Assembly (NCBI GenBank): GCA_014529385.2
Contig: CM043971.1
Coordinates: 83,273,340-83,337,339, forward strand
Direction of reading: 5' to 3'
DNA from: Adiantum capillus-veneris
Lineage: Eukaryota > Streptophyta > Polypodiopsida > Polypodiales > Pteridaceae
DNA: 64,000 nt
Shown: piece by piece, positions 55,468 to 64,000 of the stretch
Numbering within the stretch: position 1 is the first letter of the stretch
Layout: every line of letters begins with the position of its first letter
Made by a program: the position numbers and the translations under genes
The notes under the pieces: model-generated
The model's input: only the letters and a program-made list of their open reading frames with translations
Databases searched by the model: none
Told to the model about the DNA's origin: nothing

Positions 55468-57906
55468 TCAAGGCATTTCTGGGTCAGAAACGGATAGAAA
55501 TTTGGTCGTCAAGACAAGAGACTCTTGCACCAGCCATCCTTCTCCCATGCTCCCCTTTGGACGCGCTTTTTGGTGAACAAAACCCTTAACTGTTTTCATG
55601 AACCGCTCTAGAAAGAACATCCAACGGCTGTGGACTGTTGTACCTGCCACTGCAACCTCATCTATTACATGGACGAGCAAGTGCATTTGGATAGTTAGGC
55701 AGCTCGTGGGTAGATACTTCTCAATCATGCAAACTGCCTCAATGGAGTTAGCCCTTGCGACTGCAATAGATTCCTCCTGTATCTCCTTGGAAGAGATCCA
55801 CGGCACTAGCTCTGAAATCTTGTATATGCAGGTGATCCGCACTTCCTCCGTTAAACACCCCGATCGCAATTGGAAGAATGAATTGCAAGAACTTATGTCA
55901 GTCGTGAGATTTCATTCCTGACAGTTGATCGTCAAGGGTGAATGATGTCTTGAGACATTGCATATATCATGTTGGCGTCGTGAACTCTGAAATCACCCTT
56001 TTAACTTGTCGCTCTTTGCTTTTTAGCAACACCCATGGCGCTCTTGGAAGTTTTGTTTGGCCAACTGCATTGGTGAAAGGCCACAGCTCTGGCATCTTTC
56101 CAACTAACTGCAAATCATCTTGTGAAGCTCGATTGTCTTTCATTCCCATGATTGTCTTCTAGAGGAGCTCTCCCACATTCTTGAATATATGCATTGGATC
56201 CAGCAAATGGTTAATTAGTAGATCACCCCAGTACGGCAACATATGGAGAATGGACAAACGTTTCATTCCTCGAAGAGGTTGCCCCTCATGTTGCTCCCAT
56301 CGGCGACGCCACTCTTGTACATGCATAGGACGACATAGTCGACGCGACCAAGCTGACCTTCGCGAGCGATGGCCATCTGGAAGATAACGGTGGTGGCCTT
56401 GATAAATTGTCTTTCGAAGAGAGGCAGAATAGCGCACATCCAAAGACTGCCCACAAATTGGACATGCATTGTATCCCAAAGTTGTTAGCCCTGCATATAT
56501 TAAAGCATGAATCAGGCCAAGGCAAAGTACTTGCGTATAGCGAGAATTTTGTAAATCAAGAACCATTACCAGAAGCTTCTCCGTATCCTGGCCAATCATG
56601 CATAATCCACATAAGAAGTCCATGGATCCTTGCATGTTGTTGTCCTACTGGTTCAGCCGCATCTGCTATGTCGATCCCATGCCATAACTCCTGGAGCTCG
56701 TCAACTAGTGGAGCTAGATAAACATCCATGTTTTTTGCCTTGAACTTACGAGGTACAATCAAGCTTAATATCAAATGACCCTTCTTGATGGCAAGCCACG
56801 GCGGGAGGTTGTAATTGATAAGGCACACAAGCCAAGTGCTCCATGACGAGCTTCTCAAGCCAAATGGATTGACTCCATCCATTGCCATGCCCAAACGCAA
56901 ATTGCGTGGTTCACTCTTAAAATGTGGCTAGGTATCTTCAATGTGCCTCCAAGCCTTTGAATCAGCGGTCACCCTAAATGTTGCGTCAGTGGATCTATTC
57001 GTAGAATGCCACTGCATCAACTTTGCAATGGAACCACAACGAAACATGCTTTTTATCCTAGGAATAATAGGGAAATGCCGCAACACTTTAACTGGCACTG
57101 TCTCTCCAACCGCATCTTGTTTGTAGCGCATTGCTCCGCACTAAGGACACGATAGACAATCTGCGAGTTCATTGCGAAAAAGAATGCAATCATTTGGACA
57201 TGCATGAATCTTGTTGTAGTCTAAGCCAACTGAGGTCAATAGTTGTTTTGCGTCTGGCCTGGAGGGGGGCATTTCATTGCCAGCCGAGAGAAGTTGCTCC
57301 CGCAACAACCTGTTTAAGCCACATTAAATTAAAAATCTCTCCAAGCACGTCACCGTTGCAATCGGAAAATCTCTTTTGTAAATTACGTACCTAAACAAAG
57401 CAGTGACGCTTGCATATGACCACCCGTACACTGATTGGAGATTCAAAAACGCCAGACAAGTACGAAGCACAAATATTTTGGAGCCTTCATAGATTGGTTG
57501 ACGTGCCAAATTCCTCAACATGTCTTCAGGAGATAGGCGCACGGCTTCTAGTGCTGCTTCGTTAGCGTTCTCCTCGCTTGTCTGGAAGAAGGCATCCAAC
57601 ATATCCTCCATGCCATCGTCTTCTGTTTGTAAGCCCTTTTTTGCTTCCATCCTTGGCTCTATATTGGTCGGACCTTCACGCATAATCCTTTTTCTCTCTC
57701 TCTCTCTCAGATGTAGGTGCTATGTTGTGAAAATCAATGCCCATTCTGTAGGAGTCGTATCGTAGATTCTGTACGGTTTCTCTAGCAAACTCTCCGTACT
57801 TGTGCACATGCTCATTACATATCCTACGCTTGCGCAGGATTTGATACTTGCAGAGCGTGCACGAGAATGCAATCTTTTCCTCCATGTTAGTTGATGACGT
57901 TGCCAT
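55468..57906 (-). pseudogene. CACTA TNP2-type transposase
   Basis: Reading leftwards, a short N-terminal piece (57906-57676) precedes ARQPIYEGSKIFVLRTCLAF and NLQSVYGWSYASV. Next come the Cys-rich CLSCPQCGAMRYKQ region (about 57140) and RNLRLGMAMDGVNPFG with PPWLAIKKGHLILSLIVP, the core of transposase_21. ACPICGQSLDVRYSASLRKT (about 56440), DGHRSRRS and YWGDLLINHLLDPMHIFKNV carry the conserved D-x-M-H. The C-terminal part (55869-55468) has LLVHVIDEVAVAG and SRWMFFLERFMKTVKGFV, a DUF4218-type domain. Frames change at least five times. Some joints could be introns (for example near 57300), but internal stops show it is inactive as it stands. Confidence 0.9.
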
Positions 57907-57910
57907 CTAC

Positions 57911-58147
57911 AATGATTATGAATGTTGTTTTAATAGATATACTCCTCACAATGTAAACTACCTCGCATTCTCTAGTCTTGCCCAATCTCCATACACCTCG
58001 GTCCACAGGTGTACGGAGATTAGGATCATCGGGTCAAAATCTTGTCTTGATTGGTCAAATCCTATATGGGTAGACACATACGTGCACTCCCAGGTGTACA
58101 TGGCAATGCATGTAACGGGCAAAACCCCTTTGCCTCTTTTAGTTCCA
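57911..58147. other. CACTA 5' flank or lost right end
   Basis: No terminal repeat is found. A short inverted repeat, ATCTCCATACACCT (57987) against AGGTGTACGGAGAT (58009), is the only structure. Confidence 0.4.
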
Positions 58148-59146
<999 letters not shown>

Positions 59147-59317
59147 CCGTTTTTTGACCTAGTAGACAGCAGTCCACTCTTTTGATCATAACTTCTTCAT
59201 CCGAACTCCGATTTGGGTGATCTATAGCCTCAATCGAAGAGCACAAAGTCCTCTACGCATTGATGTAAAGACAGAAATTTTCAGAGTAATGGAAGGCGTT
59301 TCTGTAGCAGCATTTCT
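59147..59317 (+). other. Spacer between LINE fragment and LINE copy 2 (candidate LINE UTR)
   Basis: 171 bp with no simple repeat. It joins the 3' end of the fragment to the body of copy 2. It is absent from copy 1, which begins at GAAGTGAACAGG directly after (TC)n. It may be the true 5' UTR (with copy 1 truncated) or 3' UTR sequence of the upstream unit. It has no ORF. Confidence 0.5.
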
Positions 59318-59367
59318 GAAGTGAACAGGTTCAACAAAATTGATTCTCATCTCCTATTTTACATACA

Positions 59368-60318
59368 ATGTCTTCCGGCACTCGCAAGGGTTCTTCTTCT
59401 TCAACAAGGTCCACAACCATTGTGGAAAATGATCCAAAATCTCCTAAGTGTGGAGATAGCAACACAACCACCCAACCAACGACATCGGAAACCATGATCA
59501 TGGCGTACTTGGTATCATTGCAAGAGATCGTAAACAAACAAGGCGAAGACTTACGAGCACTTGCAATGGAGAATGGCACACTAAGGGTACTTGTGGTTGA
59601 GAATGAGAATCTCAAGAGGACACTTGAGATGCAAACAACACGTTTGATGCAACTTGAAGAGGAAGTCAAGGAATGTAAACGCTCTCTTGTGGACTTGAAT
59701 GCTTTGAAGGAGCGGATGAGCAAAGTAGAGCATGACCATGTATTGAAAGAGGAGAAATTTGACACTATGAGTCGGGATGTATGCGACATGAAAAATGTAT
59801 GCACAAACAAGTCTTGGGCTGATGTATGTGGTAGCAATGTGGTTTCTAATTCCTCACTCATGCAAGCTATGGTTCAAACAAAGAATGTTGAGAATGTGGA
59901 TGTGGAGGAGTTGAAGGAACGGGAGCGACGTTCCAAGAACATTGTTATTCGTGGAATTCCCGAAGAGAAGTTAGAGACACCTCCTTCTCTTGCCATTGTT
60001 ATTGAAGATTTCTTCAAAACCCACTTTGGCATGTCCGGAGTTATGGTCTATGGAGCACATAGAGTGGGGAAGCAAGGAGCTCCTCGCTCGGGAGAACGGC
60101 CAATTGTATGCACCATGCCGGATGAGACCAAGCGAAAGATTGTCCTTGATAATAGTTGGATCTATTTGAGGGATACAAAATGTTTTGTATGTGAAGATCG
60201 CACTATTAAGCAACAAAATATGCGTCGCAAGGCATATGAGGAAAAGAATAATAAAAACAAGGAGATCTCTCATGAAGAAAATGTGCCCAAGGAGGAGGAA
60301 AGTCTCTCAAGCAAATAG
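59368..60318 (+). CDS. LINE ORF1 protein, copy 2
   Basis: 316 residues, the same length and domain order as the copy 1 protein at 21769-22719. It differs by a few residues (H6R, T54I, K99E, I259V, H278R, H287R and A311E by my reading). Coiled coil 44-140, RRM-like 187-262, C-terminal domain 263-296. It ends in TAG and is in frame with the ORF2 sequence that follows, as in copy 1. The changes are conservative, so the protein could still fold and act in trans on RNA; that is inference. Confidence 0.9.
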   Translation: MSSGTRKGSSSSTRSTTIVENDPKSPKCGDSNTTTQPTTSETMIMAYLVSLQEIVNKQGEDLRALAMENGTLRVLVVENENLKRTLEMQTTRLMQLEEEVKECKRSLVDLNALKERMSKVEHDHVLKEEKFDTMSRDVCDMKNVCTNKSWADVCGSNVVSNSSLMQAMVQTKNVENVDVEELKERERRSKNIVIRGIPEEKLETPPSLAIVIEDFFKTHFGMSGVMVYGAHRVGKQGAPRSGERPIVCTMPDETKRKIVLDNSWIYLRDTKCFVCEDRTIKQQNMRRKAYEEKNNKNKEISHEENVPKEEESLSSK

Positions 60319-60324
60319 GGATGC

Positions 60325-63300
60325 GTGACCTATGAGACCGAGTTACAATTGAAAATATGCTTTTGGAATTGTAATGGATACCCATGGAATGCGGAGGTTG
60401 GCATTGATGAACTAACAAGCAAAGCCGATGTTGTACTTCTTGTTGAAACTTGGGAGCATGATACACAAAGGATTAACGGCTTGGAGGATTACAATGTACA
60501 TTCATTGATGTGGTCAAAGAATCTCAAGAAACGAAGAGGACAAGGAGGGTTGGCATGTATGGTTAAGAAAGGATTGGAAGATTTTGTTCAATTGTGAAAG
60601 ATGACAAGTACAAACGTTATGTATGGCTGAAAATTATGACACCAAAAAGAACACCCATTTTTGTAGCCGGTTGCTACATTCCTCATCATGATTCTCCCTT
60701 TTATGCTTGCATGGATAGAGATCAACCATTTTCTAATTTGGAAGAGGACATTGCTTATTTCAAAGGTGAAGGTGATGTTATTGTATTTGGGGATATGAAT
60801 GCTCGCACAAAAACATTGCAACATGATACTCAACAATTTGATATGCCATCCATTAAAAGGGAGTTGGAGGAAGTTCACTTGTATGATCGTACTTCAATGG
60901 ATGAGAAAGAGCCGGATCACTATGGAAAGTTACTTTTACACATGTGTAATAGCACGGGTATGCTCATTGCCAATGGTGTATCTTTGTGGAGTGGAACCAA
61001 TGGATTTACATGTAGGAGACATAATGGGGATAGTGTGATTGACTATATGCTACTCTCTGAAGCCATCATGTATCGCATAAAGAGTTTTATGTTTGGTCAA
61101 TGGACCCCGGAATCCGACCATCGCACCTTATGTATTGACCTTTCATGTAGAGAAGCAACTAAGCATGATAATCTCAGCCAAAGGAAAGAGAAGTTATCAC
61201 TATGTATGGATTTCAAACGGGCACCAATGTACATTGAAATGGTTGAGCAAAAATTATGGATGACAAAGCTTCAATGTGATGCACCATTGGAAACTAAATG
61301 GAAAGCTTTCAAGAAAGCTATTTGTTCTTGTGCGGAAGAATGCTTTGCCATAAAGCATCTCCATGGTATCAACAAAGATAGATCACGCAAAAGGTGGCTT
61401 GATAAAGAATGTCAAGATGCTCGAAAGTCCTTGATAAAGCTTGATGCAACTATGGACAAAGACAACTATCAAAGTCATTTGCATACATACAAGGCATTGA
61501 TTCAAAAGAAGAGAAGAAAATGGGAAGTAAAGCAACAAGAATTTCAAGTCCAAGAAAAGGCACATGCATGTGGAAGATTTTGGAGAAACTTGAGAGGCAA
61601 GCGGGTTGAGAATTTTTGTAACTTGAGTCTAGTGGATATGTACACACATTGTAGGCAATTATATGAGCAAGCAAATACTGAAAAAATGCCATTTTATGGT
61701 TCACTCCCATGTATGCCGTCTTTTTTTACTATTGAGGATGTATGCGGTGGGCTTGAAAAGTTGACCACTCGCAAAGCGGGAGATCTTCAAGGTATCAAGC
61801 CGGAGATGATCAAATGAACGGGAGATTTTACCCATGAGTGGATGTGTGATATGTTCAACCTTGCACTTCAACATGGTATGCCTTATGATTGGAGCACTAA
61901 TTGGGTTAAGCCTTTGCATAAAGGAGGGGATGTAAAGAATGTAAGCAACTACCGGACTATAATGATTGGGTCTCTTATGGCAAAGTTGTTTGGGTGCATA
62001 ATGGAGATGAAATTGAGTGATTGGGCTGAAGAGAATGACAAGCGTGCAAAGGGACAAGCGGGTTTTTGTCGATGCCATAGCACCATTGATCATCTTGTCA
62101 CTCTTCGTGTTCTCATGGAGGAAAGTCGGTTGAAAGGCAAGCGATTGTATTGTTGTTTTGTGGACTTTAAGAAAGCCTTTGATATGATTCCACGTAACAA
62201 TTTGTGGAGAAGGATGGAAGAACTCCAAGTGCCAAGTGAGTTTATGCTTGCAGTTTCTCGAATTTATGAGAAGGTGATTTGTCAATTGCGCATGGGAAGA
62301 GAAATTTCAGAAATTTTTGTAAGCACTATTGGGGTTAAACAAGGATGTCCATTGTCACCAACTCTCTTTGGTCTATGCATCGATCAATTGGAACAAATGG
62401 TACTTGACTTTATGCAAGAAGAAGGCCTTGAAGAGGTCACTATTTGCAATGCGGTAATCATGCTTTTGTTGTATGCGGATGATGTAGTGCTTCTAGCACA
62501 CACTTTAGAAGATGCACAAAAGCTTATGGTTGTCCTTGAGAACTTTTGCTTGCATAGTGGGCTGATTGTAAATGAATCCAAAACAAAGGTTATGCTTGTG
62601 AAAACCAACCATAAGGAGAAGCCATGCATTGTGTACAACAACGAGACACTTGAAGTTGTTGAGAGCTTTAAGTACCTTGGCCTTGAGGTTCCATCCAATC
62701 ACAAGTGGCATGAATGTGCTATGCGTCGTTTGGAAGCGGGAAAGAGAGCATATTATGCATTTGAGAACATGTGTAATGCGGGAAACATCAAGTGTTGGGT
62801 TCTCAAGAAGTATCTTTTTGATGCATTGGTGACACCGGTTCTTCTTTATGGAGTTGAAGTGTGGGGCGGGAGCATCTCAAAGTCTACTTGGAAAGAGTTT
62901 GAGAATGTCCAAAAGCGTTTTCTTACAAACTTTCTCCAAGTTAAGACACAAACACCATATATGCTCCTACTTCTTGAGTCGGGATCTCTTCCAATTGAGG
63001 TTATGGGCATGGAAAGGGTTGTGGAGTACATGATAAAGGTGCGTCAAAACCCCTCACATCGACTTCCTACAATTGCATGGGAAGCAAGCAAAAAAGTTCA
63101 AAAGACGCATAAAAGCAAGATCTTGAGCACGGGATGGATGCAAGACATAAAGAAGTGGTTTGGGAGATGGGATGCATTACACTTGCTACATGATGCTTCA
63201 ATTGACTCTCAAGTGAATGAAGCTTTTCTACAACGCCAATGTATTACGGATTGGGAGAAATCCGGTGGGTCACGCTTCATACATTACACCACTTATATTG

Positions 63301-63716
63301 CCCCCAACTACAAAACCATGTTCTTCGCTGAGAGAGGAAACCGTACTCACACTTACATGCTTGAGCCTATTCCCTTGTCCGCGATACGCACTATCGTAGC
63401 AATTCGGCTTAGCTCCCATTTCCTTCGATGCGAGATAGGGCGTTGGGGCAATGGAGAAGAGTCAAATCGATTGTGCACATTATGCTCACTACAAGTTCGA
63501 GAGTCTGAGTACCACACACTACTAGAGTGCTCAGCTTTTGATCACATCCGAACGTGCTTCTCTCACATTTTCAGCCATAACTTAGACCTACACACTTTCC
63601 TCTCCCAGCCAAAGTGTGGGCTCTCCATTGCGACTCTCATCACTACAATTTTGGAGCATCGAGAGTCACTCATTAGCCATACACATACTACATCACATGT
63701 AACTTTGGTCCCATAG
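60325..63716 (+). pseudogene. LINE ORF2, copy 2, frameshifted and with a premature stop
   Basis: Relative to copy 1 there is a one-base deletion near 60588 (GATTTTGTTCAATTG against GATTTTGTATCAATTG) in the endonuclease, and a TGG-to-TGA change at 61815-61817 between endonuclease and reverse transcriptase. Otherwise the endonuclease motifs (GDMN, VIDY, SDH), the RT motifs (CFVDFKKAFD, KQGCPLSP, YADD) and the CCHC motif are kept. As in copy 1, no ATG precedes the first endonuclease motif and the frame continues from ORF1 through TAG. The RT part (61842-63716, 624 residues) is open. Confidence 0.93.
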
Positions 63717-63744
63717 GTCATATTTGACCTCCGAGGACGATAAT

Positions 63745-64000
<256 letters not shown>

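Larger units (their letters stand above)
53611..57910 (-). mobile_element. CACTA (En/Spm-type) DNA transposon, decayed
   Basis: The left end on the plus strand is CACTATAACAAAAAAGAGGG, a CACTA-type terminal sequence. Subterminal GACGC/GCGTC motifs follow, with CGCTATATGCGTCA (53698-53711) and its inverse TGACGCATATAGCG (53762-53775). The minus strand then encodes a second ORF (54795-55457) and a TNP2-type transposase (55468-57906). The opposite terminal repeat is not found before the simple-repeat tract at 58.1 kb, so the right end is lost or unrecognised. Confidence 0.85.

Overview
The window is plant nuclear DNA made almost entirely of mobile elements, their remnants and simple repeats. A plant source is indicated by a decayed P-L-S pentatricopeptide-repeat (PPR) gene of the kind multiplied in ferns and lycophytes, a chromodomain Ty3/gypsy element, a CACTA transposon with a TNP2-type transposase, a miniature LTR element, and abundant (TC)n/(GA)n tracts. 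A fern-like, non-seed vascular plant is my best guess; this is inference. I see no intact ordinary host gene, no rRNA, no convincing tRNA and no prokaryotic features.

Layout. 1-0.8 kb: broken reading frames of an unrecognised, probably element-derived protein. 1.5-6.2 kb: two arrays of the palindrome TATGCTAATTAGCATA on either side of a dead FCP1/NIF-type phosphatase gene on the minus strand. 6.3-6.5 kb: a foldback element. 7.9-11.9 kb: minus-strand gag-like and coiled-coil ORF remnants. 12.8-15.7 kb: a truncated Ty3/gypsy copy (A). 19.8-20.3 kb: another gypsy RT fragment. 20.9-21.5 kb: three related hairpins. 21.7-26.1 kb: a LINE with both ORFs open (copy 1). 26.6-27.7 kb: PPR pseudogene. 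28.1-28.9 kb: minisatellites. 28.9-36.1 kb: two outward-facing LTR-like arms around an unassigned core that holds a near-perfect palindrome. 36.1-41.5 kb: Ty3/gypsy chromovirus copy B, gag to chromodomain, dead by nonsense codons. 41.5-44.6 kb: minus-strand gypsy gag with a primer-binding site and a leader/LTR region. 44.6-47.5 kb: an older LINE RT remnant split by a 1.56-kb miniature LTR element with a perfect 5-bp target duplication. 47.9-53.6 kb: mostly unrecognised. 53.6-57.9 kb: a decayed CACTA transposon. 58.1-63.9 kb: a (TC)n/(TA)n tract followed by a LINE fragment, a second nearly full LINE (copy 2) and a terminal (TC)n.

The most notable system is the LINE family at 21.7-26.1 and 58.6-63.7 kb. 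ORF1 encodes a coiled coil followed by an RRM and C-terminal domain like L1/Tx1 ORF1p. ORF2 encodes an AP-type endonuclease, a reverse transcriptase and a CCHC motif. ORF2 lies in the same frame as ORF1, separated by a single UAG, and has no AUG upstream of its first endonuclease catalytic residues. Stop-codon readthrough or another non-canonical start is therefore implied. Both insertions lie inside (TC)n tracts, suggesting insertion into dinucleotide repeats.

The second notable structure is the pair of palindrome arrays around the phosphatase-like pseudogene. All family assignments were made by eye from motifs; no database or alignment was run.
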